Assembly (NCBI GenBank): GCA_045536365.1
Contig: JAZSNL010000007.1
Span: 1 to 61,596 of the forward strand
Direction of reading: 5' to 3'
DNA: 61,596 bases
Source of the DNA: JAZSNL01 sp045536365
GTDB lineage: Bacteria > Bacillota_I > Bacilli_A > ML615J-28 > CAG-313
The notes beneath the pieces are model-generated. The model worked only from the letters and a program-made list of their open reading frames with translations, was not told the DNA's origin and did not search any database. This document shows positions 25,521-33,478 of the stretch, in pieces; position 1 is the stretch's first letter; every line of letters begins with the position of its first letter. The translations under genes and the position numbers were made by a program.

Positions 25521-27623
25521 TTATCTAGTTGTTTTAAACTCTATCTTTTCAACAGAAACATAGCCATCAGAATAGCCTCTAGCTTTAATTTCTAAAACAT
25601 AATCAGTTTTCTTTGAAAGACCTTCAAGTTTAAATAAAGTTGTTTGCCCATTAGAATCCATAAATGGAAGAGTTTTAACAAGTTTACCATTTAGGTAAAT
25701 ATGATATTCTTTGATATGTAAGAATAACATGCTATCTGCATTTATTAATACATCAGCAGAATTCTTAGTTACATTAAATACTGTTGCGTCAAAAGGACTA
25801 CCTACTTCAAATTTGTAATTTAAAGTTTCTTTTGTTCCATCCATATACTCGATAATTAAATCAAAATCATATACATGACCATCTAGAAGGTTAATAAATG
25901 TTTTTGAATTATAAGCAGTAGTAGGGAATACCATTGAATCATTTAATTCGCCTCTTAATTTATCAATAAAAGTAACTTTTCTTACATTACCATAGAAACC
26001 ATCAAATTTGAAAGTTAAAGTTTTTGTTTCTTGGTTTAATTCATGAGATATGCCGTTCTTTATTTCTTCATTTGTTTTAGGAACGATTTCTTCATTTTTC
26101 TTATAAGGGAATTCATCAACAGCTTTAACTTCACCTAATGAATTTAAAGTTGTGATAATAATTTTATCTTCTTTTACTTCTACAACATATCCGACAGTAT
26201 CCTTATCGGCTCTTTCATTATTAATACTCTTAACACCACTTACAAATCCTGTAAAATAGTTAACACCTAAAGTATTTTTATATTCACCTTTAATAGTTTG
26301 TCCTTCGTAATAATCACGAGTAATATGTTTTGAATGGTAATGTCCTTGGAATACTAAGTCAACCGCATATTTGTCAAATACTTTTAATAAAGCATTGTCA
26401 CGATCGCTATTATCTCTTTCGATAGGATTATGCATTGTTGCGATGGCCCATTTATGGTCAACAGTATCTAAAACTTCTTCAACCCATTCAATTTGTTCAG
26501 CTGTATCTAAGTTATTATCAATTAATAAAAATAAAATATCGTTATATTTATACCAACAACTTGATCCTAAATGTGTAGATGGACCATTTCTAGTTAAACC
26601 ACTATACGCAACAAAGAAAATATTATCAATATGAGTTGTTTCTCCATAATAATATTCATGGTTACCCGGAACACCTACCCAAGGGATTGTATATCTACTA
26701 TCTGCATAATGGAAATATTCTTGCCACATTGCAGAATCGCCGCCTTGGTCAATCATATCACCTGCTTGAAGAATGAAACTGATTTCTGGGTATAATTCTC
26801 TTGTTTTTGAAATAACTCGTTCACTTATTTCTCCACCGATTAATTCACCATTTAAATAATTATATTTTGCAGTAGCGTAATGAATATCAGTTAAAAATAA
26901 GAAAGTTGTTTCATTTGAGTTTCCTTTTGCAGTTTTAAAACTAAATGTTTGTGTATAAGTATCATTACCTTGATTGATGCGGTATATATATTCAGTATCA
27001 GGAATTAGATTTTTTAATACTACATGGTAAACATTTCTTGCTGTAGTAAAATTATTAACATAAGGTCCTGTGTATTCAAAGAAGTAACCTTCTTCTTTTG
27101 CAGTTAAAGCTTTTTCAAAATTAACATCATCAGCAGTTGTATATTCTACATATGTTTTAGTATTAAACGCATGATAATTAATATCCATCATTGTAGAAGA
27201 ATCTTCTCCTAGTGAAGTAACAATATTTTCAACTGCATAATTTTCTTCGTTTAATAAATGATGCCATACTTGAACTTTGATTGTTTGTCTTAATGTTTCT
27301 TTTTCTTTCGATACACAATCAATATATACAATACCATCAGATAATGCAGTAATAGTTCCATCATTAGAAATACTTAGAATAGAAGAAGCAGACTCATCCA
27401 TAACGAATTTATATTCTTTATTTTCTAAGTTTTCGATTGTAACAGTTATTTTGCCTGTATCTCCAGGATATAACTTTCCTTCGCTTAATGTAGCGGTTAA
27501 AGTTGGTTCTTTTGGTGTTGGAGTATCTTCATTGTTTTTCTTACATCCTACAAAAAAAACGGATATGAATAATACTAAACAAAGTGATAATCCAACTTTT
27601 CTAATAAATTTAAAAGTTTTCAT
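25521..27623 (-). CDS. Metallophosphoesterase lipoprotein with Big and FN3-like domains
   Basis: The 700-residue protein starts with a lipoprotein signal (VLFISVFFVGC, Cys near residue 27). It has an N-terminal Ig-like domain (about 35-120), an FN3-like linker resembling purple acid phosphatase (about 120-230), then a calcineurin-like phosphoesterase: FLTDIHYA near 245, QAGDMIDQGG, VPGNHEYYYG and VFQGHYHSKH near 435. These bind two metal ions. The C-terminal 200 residues are more beta domains. It is probably a surface phosphatase or phosphodiesterase. AAGGAAAA precedes the ATG; it is monocistronic. Confidence 0.85.
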   Translation of the reverse strand: MKTFKFIRKVGLSLCLVLFISVFFVGCKKNNEDTPTPKEPTLTATLSEGKLYPGDTGKITVTIENLENKEYKFVMDESASSILSISNDGTITALSDGIVYIDCVSKEKETLRQTIKVQVWHHLLNEENYAVENIVTSLGEDSSTMMDINYHAFNTKTYVEYTTADDVNFEKALTAKEEGYFFEYTGPYVNNFTTARNVYHVVLKNLIPDTEYIYRINQGNDTYTQTFSFKTAKGNSNETTFLFLTDIHYATAKYNYLNGELIGGEISERVISKTRELYPEISFILQAGDMIDQGGDSAMWQEYFHYADSRYTIPWVGVPGNHEYYYGETTHIDNIFFVAYSGLTRNGPSTHLGSSCWYKYNDILFLLIDNNLDTAEQIEWVEEVLDTVDHKWAIATMHNPIERDNSDRDNALLKVFDKYAVDLVFQGHYHSKHITRDYYEGQTIKGEYKNTLGVNYFTGFVSGVKSINNERADKDTVGYVVEVKEDKIIITTLNSLGEVKAVDEFPYKKNEEIVPKTNEEIKNGISHELNQETKTLTFKFDGFYGNVRKVTFIDKLRGELNDSMVFPTTAYNSKTFINLLDGHVYDFDLIIEYMDGTKETLNYKFEVGSPFDATVFNVTKNSADVLINADSMLFLHIKEYHIYLNGKLVKTLPFMDSNGQTTLFKLEGLSKKTDYVLEIKARGYSDGYVSVEKIEFKTTR

Positions 27624-27821
27624 TTTGTTTTTCCTTTCTTTTTATTCTCGTTTATAGTATATCAAAAAAAATTCTAAAAAACAAAAAATACTAACTAATT
27701 TTTTTATATGTCTGAAAAATTACTCAACCACAATTTAAACTTTCGAAAATACCGCCTTTTTGGGCTTATAATTTGATTTTAAACCCGAATTGTAGTAAAC
27801 TAAGATAAAGGAGACATAAAA

Positions 27822-28283
27822 ATGATTGATGAGTATACAAGACAAGAAAGAGTAAAAGATTTTCTAGAAACAAAACCAAAAGTTCTTCCTACATTAGGAA
27901 TAATTCTTTTATTTCTAACTGCATTAAGTATAACACTATTCACAGAAGCAATTACAAATAAAGAAGGAATATTGGGATATATATTCAAAGATATTACTAC
28001 TATTGTATCAACATTAGTAAGTGGAATATTATTAACTTTTTCAACAAGAGAAGAATATACTAAGTCAAAAAGAATTCTGTTTATAGTATTAATAGTTTTA
28101 TCTTTAACTGCTATATTATTTCACATTATTTTATGGACAGGTCCAGCGGATTTATTTATTAGTATTTTAATAAATGGAACTACAATTGGAAGTTTAATAT
28201 TTGCGGTAAAATATGATATAACAAAAGACTATTATATATATTTCCCAGTAGAAAAATATGGAGAATGCCCATGGAAGAAATAA
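27822..28283 (+). CDS. Small multi-pass membrane protein, unknown function
   Basis: This 153-residue protein has a charged N-terminus and about four hydrophobic segments (roughly residues 22-44, 58-72, 84-107 and 112-128), ending in a soluble tail with FPVEKYGECPWKK. I see no family match. AAAGGAG precedes the ATG. The next gene, a NUDIX hydrolase, begins inside its last 19 bases, so they are translationally coupled. A TATAAT-like -10 lies at about 27768. Confidence 0.55.
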   Translation: MIDEYTRQERVKDFLETKPKVLPTLGIILLFLTALSITLFTEAITNKEGILGYIFKDITTIVSTLVSGILLTFSTREEYTKSKRILFIVLIVLSLTAILFHIILWTGPADLFISILINGTTIGSLIFAVKYDITKDYYIYFPVEKYGECPWKK

Positions 28284-28735
28284 AAGAACAAATAATATTA
28301 ACGAACATGTGTATGATAATAGATGAAAAAAACAATAAAGTTGTTTGTATAGACCGTTTAAAAGGTTGGAAAGGAATCGCTTTTCCAGGAGGCCATATTG
28401 AACAAGGAGAACCTATATATTTATCAATGATTCGCGAAGTAAAAGAAGAAACAAATTTAGATATTACAAATCTAAAACTTGTAGGTGTACGTGATTGGTA
28501 TGAAAAAGATAAAAACCTTCGTAATATTGTTTTCATTTTCAGAACAACATCATTTAAAGGAGAATTATCTTCAGGAACAGAAGAAGGAAAAGTCTTTTGG
28601 TTACCAATAGAAGACTTACACAAAGTTAAATTAGCAGAAGGATTTGATCAAGAAATTGATTTATTTGAAGATAATAATAATGTTACAGAAATATATTCTG
28701 ATAACATAATGGGTTTAAACTATAAAAAATACTAA
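28265..28735 (+). CDS. NUDIX hydrolase (MutT-like)
   Basis: The 156-residue protein has the NUDIX box GGHIEQGEPIYLSMIREVKEE near residues 42-62, matching Gx5Ex7REUxEExGU except that the final G is N (EETNL). Family members hydrolyse nucleoside diphosphates linked to another group, and MutT-type ones clean up oxidised dNTPs. The second half has a WLPIEDLHKVKLAEGF tail resembling MutT/8-oxo-dGTP diphosphatases of Bacilli, but the substrate is not certain. It overlaps the upstream membrane gene and is followed 10 bases later by the M42 peptidase gene. Confidence 0.85.
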   Translation: MPMEEIKEQIILTNMCMIIDEKNNKVVCIDRLKGWKGIAFPGGHIEQGEPIYLSMIREVKEETNLDITNLKLVGVRDWYEKDKNLRNIVFIFRTTSFKGELSSGTEEGKVFWLPIEDLHKVKLAEGFDQEIDLFEDNNNVTEIYSDNIMGLNYKKY

Positions 28736-28745
28736 GGAGAAAAAC

Positions 28746-29786
28746 ATGATAGATAAAAATTTATTATACGAATTATTAAAAGTTCCATCACCATCAGGTT
28801 ATGAATTAACAATTCAAAAGAAAGTAATTGAATTAATGAAACCTTATTCAGATAAAGTAATAACACATCATAATTACACTGTTGTTAATGTTATTAATCC
28901 AGAAAGTAAAGTTAAGGTATTATTATGTGGTCATATTGATGAAATAGGATTATGTATCAATGACATTAATTCAGATGGAACATGTAAAGTAGAAAGAATT
29001 GGTGGAATTAAACCATATGTATATATTGGACAACATGTTAATGTTGTTAAAAAAGATGGTTCGACAGTTCCAGGTGTTATCGGTTATGTACCTAATTTAA
29101 ATAAAGGTGGGTTAGATACATCAGATTTAATTTTAGATTTAGGTACTGATTCAAAAGAAGAAACAAAAAAACTAGTTTCTATAGGTGATGCGGTAGTGTT
29201 TGCAAGTGAATATCGTTTTCTTGCAAATAACAAATTAACAGGCAGAGCTCTTGATGATAAATTAGGTGCATATATATGTCTAGAAGCATTAAAAAAAGTA
29301 AAAGCTGCAAAATCAACTAATGGAGTTTACGCAGCAACAACTGTAGGTGAAGAAACAACAGGAAGAGGAGCTAAAATGGCAGCAGATTTAGTTAATCCAA
29401 CAATGGCAATTGTTGTAGATGTAACATTTGCAGTTGATGTTAATTATCGTGATAATCCTCGAGGCGAAGCAAGATTAGGAAAAGGACCTGTTATTACAGT
29501 AGGTTCAACAATGAATGATGAAATTCATCGTTTAATGTTAGAATCAATCGAAAGACAAAATTTAAATTATCAAGTAGAAGTTGCTCCATCATCAACATAT
29601 ACAGATGTAGATAGCATATATCATCGTCAAAATGGTATTCCTACTTACTTGATTAGTATTCCACTTAGATATATGCATTCAGCTGTAGAAGTTTGTGATT
29701 TACAAGATATTGATGATATTATTAATTTAATTGCAGATGTAATTCTTCATGTTGATGAAAATACAAATTTTGATCCATTTAAGTAA
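28746..29786 (+). CDS. M42 family metallo-aminopeptidase
   Basis: This 346-residue enzyme has the M42 metal and catalytic blocks: LLCGHIDEIGLCI near residue 58 (His-Asp), GRALDDKLGAYICLEAL near residue 167 (Asp bridging two metals), TVGEETTGRGA near residue 200 (catalytic Glu region) and RYMHSAVEVC near residue 316 (His). M42 peptidases form large tetrahedral complexes that remove N-terminal residues from peptides in the cytosol. Length is typical. AAGGAG precedes the ATG. Residue preference cannot be predicted. Confidence 0.9.
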   Translation: MIDKNLLYELLKVPSPSGYELTIQKKVIELMKPYSDKVITHHNYTVVNVINPESKVKVLLCGHIDEIGLCINDINSDGTCKVERIGGIKPYVYIGQHVNVVKKDGSTVPGVIGYVPNLNKGGLDTSDLILDLGTDSKEETKKLVSIGDAVVFASEYRFLANNKLTGRALDDKLGAYICLEALKKVKAAKSTNGVYAATTVGEETTGRGAKMAADLVNPTMAIVVDVTFAVDVNYRDNPRGEARLGKGPVITVGSTMNDEIHRLMLESIERQNLNYQVEVAPSSTYTDVDSIYHRQNGIPTYLISIPLRYMHSAVEVCDLQDIDDIINLIADVILHVDENTNFDPFK

Positions 29787-29789
29787 AAT

Positions 29790-29827
29790 AAAAACTAAGC
29801 TATTTCACTATTTTAGCTTAGTTTTTT
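29790..29827. terminator. Bidirectional terminator
   Basis: AAAAACTAAGCT pairs with AGCTTAGTTTTT around a longer loop. It separates the convergent M42 and TtcA-like genes and contains the stop of the latter. Confidence 0.85.
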
Positions 29828-30644
29828 TATCATAATCATCTAAGAAATTATATTTATGATTATCATCATGATAGCCCAAAATCGTATTTAAATTAACATC
29901 ATTAGTACTTTTGAAAATATTAATATCAACATTATCATATACTTTCTTAAGTCTCTTTATTAGATCTTTAATTTCTTGTCTTTTAGATGTATCTAAATTT
30001 TGATCAATATCTTCAGTAAATTTACAGGCACAACGTAAAAAATGTAAATCATTATAATTAGTCCATGCAGTAATAGCATCTTCTTTAACTAAATATAGTG
30101 GTCTAATTAATTCCATTCCTTCAAAATTTTCACTATGTAATTTAGGCATCATTGTTTTAAACTCTGCGCCATATAAAATACTCATTAATGTAGTTTCAAT
30201 AACATCATTAAAATGATGACCTAAAGCAATTTTATTACAACCTAACTTTTTAGCTTCAGAATATAAATGTCCTCTACGCATTCTTGCACAAAGATAACAA
30301 GGAGATTCTGTTTGAACAGATACTACTTGGAAAATATTAGTTTTAAATATATGTAATGGAATATTTAAAATATCTGCATTTTCTTTTAATCTTGTAATAT
30401 TTTCTTCATTATATCCTGGATCCATCGCAATATATTTTAATTCAAAAGGAAAATCACCATGTTTTTGTAATTCTTGCAAACATTTCGCAAGTAAAAAAGA
30501 ATCTTTTCCTCCTGATATACATACCGCAATACAATCATTAGGTTTAATTAATTCATATGTTTCGATTGATCTAATAAACATTCGCCATATTTTAGAACGA
30601 TATGTTTTAATAATACTTCTTTCAATTTGTTGACATTTATCCAT
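29808..30644 (-). CDS. TtcA-like tRNA 2-thiolation enzyme (PP-loop ATPase)
   Basis: The 278-residue protein has a PP-loop CISGGKDSFLLAKCL near residue 40, which binds ATP and activates the uridine/cytidine for sulfur insertion, and a CxxC pair in SPCYLCARMRRGHLY near residue 120, the probable iron-sulfur or persulfide site of the TtcA group. A later CAC (RCACKFTED, near residue 213) supplies a further Cys. TtcA makes 2-thiocytidine at position 32 of tRNA. Length matches the group. No clear lysidine-synthase (TilS) tail. Subfamily assignment is by motif, so TtcA is likely but not certain. Confidence 0.8.
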   Translation of the reverse strand: MDKCQQIERSIIKTYRSKIWRMFIRSIETYELIKPNDCIAVCISGGKDSFLLAKCLQELQKHGDFPFELKYIAMDPGYNEENITRLKENADILNIPLHIFKTNIFQVVSVQTESPCYLCARMRRGHLYSEAKKLGCNKIALGHHFNDVIETTLMSILYGAEFKTMMPKLHSENFEGMELIRPLYLVKEDAITAWTNYNDLHFLRCACKFTEDIDQNLDTSKRQEIKDLIKRLKKVYDNVDINIFKSTNDVNLNTILGYHDDNHKYNFLDDYDKKTKLK

Positions 30645-30750
30645 ATATATAACCTCATAGTAATTATATCATAACTAAATAATTTTTTTAATTAAAACAT
30701 ATATCTATTTTAAATGTCAAATTTTGTCTTTAAAAAAACAATAAAATAAT

Positions 30751-30778
30751 TTGAAAATAATTAAACTTATGTTATAAT
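30751..30778 (+). promoter_or_regulatory. Promoter of the 6S-like RNA
   Basis: TTGAAA at 30751-30756, 16-base spacer, TATAAT at 30773-30778. The transcript would begin near 30785. Confidence 0.75.
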
Positions 30779-30784
30779 AAAACT

Positions 30785-30966
30785 ACCTGGGGAGTTCGCA
30801 TTTTCACGAAATATGGCGACCCGAACAAAAATACATAGGGAGCGATGTGAATATGGTGTCGAAGGCCTGTTTTAGATAGGAATCCCGATTATTCATTTAT
30901 AGCTTACCACACTTAGTAAACATGCGGTGGCGCATGTGTGATAACGGCTCATCTGGGTTTTTTTTG
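30785..30966 (+). ncRNA. ssrS: 6S RNA (SsrS-like)
   Basis: A stand-alone RNA of about 180 bases lies between its own promoter and a T run, with no open frame. The ends pair as a closing stem (ACCTGGGGAG 30785-30794 with CTCATCTGGGT 30948-30958, with G-T pairs and one bulge). After the stem comes TTCGCA, and the 3' side holds GCGGTGGC within a CATGCG/CGCATG hairpin near 30921-30936; both recall conserved blocks of E. coli 6S RNA. 6S binds sigma-A RNA polymerase and tunes transcription with growth phase. Riboswitch or T-box motifs are absent. Confidence 0.7.
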
Positions 30967-31018
30967 ATTTGTGAAAAAAGTTAAGTAAAATATGTCTAAA
31001 AAATGTTTTACTTTTATC

Positions 31019-31047
31019 TTGTATTTTTAAAAAAAATGTTATATAAT
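31019..31047 (+). promoter_or_regulatory. Promoter of the InlB-repeat lipoprotein gene
   Basis: TTGTAT at 31019-31024, 17-base spacer, TATAAT at 31042-31047. AAGGAG and the ATG follow. Confidence 0.72.
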
Positions 31048-31089
31048 AAGTGAGAGGAAATATCTAAAAAAATAAATAAGGAGAGATTT

Positions 31090-33363
31090 ATGAAAAAGAC
31101 AGTTAGAATATTTGTAATTATCGCAATGTTCTTTATGGCAACTCTTATGACTGGTTGTTCACTTGATGAATACAAAGAAATCGATGAAAAATACACAGTA
31201 AGATTTGTTGATGAAGAAGGAAACATTATTAAAAGTATTACAAAATTAGTAGGAGAACAATTCTTAGAAACAGAAGTTCCTGCTTTCCCTGAAAAAGTGG
31301 GCCGTATTGGAGCTTGGACATTAGAAGGTAAAGAAGACTTTGATTATAAAGCAATTCAATCAAACACTATAATTGAAGCAACGTATACATTCATTAAATA
31401 CCAAGTTGTATTTAAAGATTATGATGGTACAGTATTAGACACTCAAATGGTTGAATACTCAAGTGGTGCAGTATTACCAACTGATCCAACAAGAACAGGG
31501 TATACATTTACTGGTTGGGATAAAGATTTCTCATATATTACTGATGATTTAGAAGTAACTGCTCAATATAACATTAATAAATATGAAGTAGTATTTAAAG
31601 ATCATGATGGTACAGAATTAGATAAACAAGAAATTGAATACTTAGGTTCTGCAGTAGCACCAGCAGATCCAACAAGAGAAGGATATACATTCAAAGGTTG
31701 GGATAAAGCATTTGATTCAATCACAAGTGACTTAGAAGTTGTTGCTCAATATGAAATCAATAAATACACAGTAGTATTTAAAGATCATGATGGAACAGAA
31801 TTAAGTAAACAAGAAGTTGAATACTTATGCGATGCAGTAGCACCAGCAGATCCAACAAGAGAAGGATACTCATTCACTGGTTGGGATAAAGCGTTCACTG
31901 CTATTAAAGCTGACTTAGAAGTTGTTGCTCAATATGAAATCAACAAATACACAGTAGTATTTAAAGATCATGATGGAACAATCTTAAGTGAACAAGAAGT
32001 TGAATACTTAAGCGATGCAGTAGCACCAGCAGATCCAACAAGAACTGGATACACATTCAAAGGTTGGGATAAAGCATTTACAGCTATTAGCGCTGACTTA
32101 GAAGTAACAGCTCAATATACTATTAATAAATACGCAGTAGTATTCAAAGATTACGATGGAACAATCTTAAGTGAACAAGAAGTTGAATACTTAAGTGCAG
32201 CAGTAGCACCAGCAGATCCAACAAGAGAAGGTTATACATTCAAAGGTTGGGATAAAGCATTCGATGCAGTATCAGCTGACTTAGAAGTAACAGCTCAATA
32301 CGATATTAACAAATTCACAGTAGTATTTAAAGACTACGATGGAACAGTATTAGACACTCAAGAAGTTGGATATTTAGGCGATGCAGTAGCACCAGCAAAT
32401 CCAACAAGAGAAGGTTATGCATTTACTGGTTGGGATAAAGCATTCACAGCTATTACAGCTGACTTAGAAGTAACAGCTCAATATGCAATTAGACAATACA
32501 GTATCACTGTTCAATTACCAGTAGTTCTTGAAACTGGTGAAGAAGGTTGGGTATCACAAGTATTAGTAGTAGCTGATTACAACACTGTTCATGACTTAGC
32601 TGAAAAACTTGATAGAATCGTATCTAATACTCCAGGATTCACATTTAATGGATGGAAAGATCATACAGGTGTATTAACAACAGCTCAATTAGCTAACTAT
32701 ACATTACCTGCTGAAGATGTAGTATTAGTTCCACAAGCAACTATCAATTCATATAATGTAACATTCTTAGATTCTGAAGATAATGTAATTGCAGTAGTTC
32801 CTACATTATACAAACATGCAGCCGTTGCTCCAACAGCACCAGCAGTTGAAGGATATACATTCACTGGTTGGGATAAGGATATCTCAAGTATCACAACTGA
32901 TATTACTGTTAAAGCACTTTATGAAATTAATATTTATACAGTTAAATTCTTAGATGAAAATGGAACAGTTCTTTCTACTCAAGAAGTAACTTATAAACAA
33001 GCTGCAACTGCTCCTGCATATTCTAAAGTAGGTTATACATATGTTTGGGATAAAGCATTTGATAGTATTACAGGTGATTTAGAAGTTAAAGTTGTATTAA
33101 CTCCTAAGACTTATACAATCAAGATTTATGTAGGTGATAACTCATTTATCTATGTTGAAACTCCTGAAGGTGAAGAATTACATTATGGTGATACATTCAT
33201 TCCTACATTCACTGTAGAAGGTGATGTTGAATTCACAGGTAAATTAATTGTTGTTACTGAAGAATGTAGTGATACATTAAGTTCAGATTACTATATGAAC
33301 TCTTATGTAATTGAAGATGTTGCATATGTAGTATTCAGAGCTGAATTAACTCCAAAACAATAA
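31090..33363 (+). CDS. Surface lipoprotein with tandem InlB-type (Listeria-Bacteroides) repeats
   Basis: The 757-residue protein has a lipoprotein signal MFFMATLMTGC (Cys near residue 23) and then about ten InlB/Flg_new repeats of the pattern VFKDxDGTxLxxQEVEYL, AVAPADPTREGYTFxGWDKAF, DLEVxAQY. Six central units, residues 103-468, are 61 residues each and nearly identical; those outside are diverged. The tail is a different beta-rich region of about 80 residues. InlB repeats are cell-surface spacer or adhesion modules. AAGGAG precedes the ATG. The gene is followed by a terminator and a related gene. The exact ligand is unknown. Confidence 0.85.
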   Translation: MKKTVRIFVIIAMFFMATLMTGCSLDEYKEIDEKYTVRFVDEEGNIIKSITKLVGEQFLETEVPAFPEKVGRIGAWTLEGKEDFDYKAIQSNTIIEATYTFIKYQVVFKDYDGTVLDTQMVEYSSGAVLPTDPTRTGYTFTGWDKDFSYITDDLEVTAQYNINKYEVVFKDHDGTELDKQEIEYLGSAVAPADPTREGYTFKGWDKAFDSITSDLEVVAQYEINKYTVVFKDHDGTELSKQEVEYLCDAVAPADPTREGYSFTGWDKAFTAIKADLEVVAQYEINKYTVVFKDHDGTILSEQEVEYLSDAVAPADPTRTGYTFKGWDKAFTAISADLEVTAQYTINKYAVVFKDYDGTILSEQEVEYLSAAVAPADPTREGYTFKGWDKAFDAVSADLEVTAQYDINKFTVVFKDYDGTVLDTQEVGYLGDAVAPANPTREGYAFTGWDKAFTAITADLEVTAQYAIRQYSITVQLPVVLETGEEGWVSQVLVVADYNTVHDLAEKLDRIVSNTPGFTFNGWKDHTGVLTTAQLANYTLPAEDVVLVPQATINSYNVTFLDSEDNVIAVVPTLYKHAAVAPTAPAVEGYTFTGWDKDISSITTDITVKALYEINIYTVKFLDENGTVLSTQEVTYKQAATAPAYSKVGYTYVWDKAFDSITGDLEVKVVLTPKTYTIKIYVGDNSFIYVETPEGEELHYGDTFIPTFTVEGDVEFTGKLIVVTEECSDTLSSDYYMNSYVIEDVAYVVFRAELTPKQ
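31396..32493 (+). repeat. Six tandem 183-bp repeats inside the InlB-type lipoprotein gene
   Basis: Exactly 1098 bases, six units of 183 bases (61 codons each), start at AAATACCAAGTTG. The nucleotide sequence is close between units 3 to 6, so it could expand or contract by recombination or slippage without shifting the frame. Confidence 0.85.
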
Positions 33364-33381
33364 TAAATTCTAACTGAAAAT

Positions 33382-33415
33382 AAAAAGACGTTAAGAAAAA
33401 TTAACGTCTTTTTTA
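33382..33415 (+). terminator. Terminator of the InlB-repeat lipoprotein gene
   Basis: AAAAAGACGTTAA pairs with TTAACGTCTTTTT around GAAAAA. A nearly identical hairpin ends the next gene at 35477. Confidence 0.9.
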
Positions 33416-33478
33416 ATAATATATCTTGACAAATTATATTATATTATATTAATCTTAATATATGAAAGGATGATGAAT

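Noticed and set aside
30785..30966. T-box leader or metabolite riboswitch for the downstream lipoprotein
   Set aside because: No T-box or aptamer consensus is visible, the element ends in a T run, and the lipoprotein gene has its own promoter downstream.
31396..32493. CRISPR-like or satellite repeat array
   Set aside because: Units are 183 bp, in frame and encode InlB-type protein repeats; there are no spacers or cas genes.
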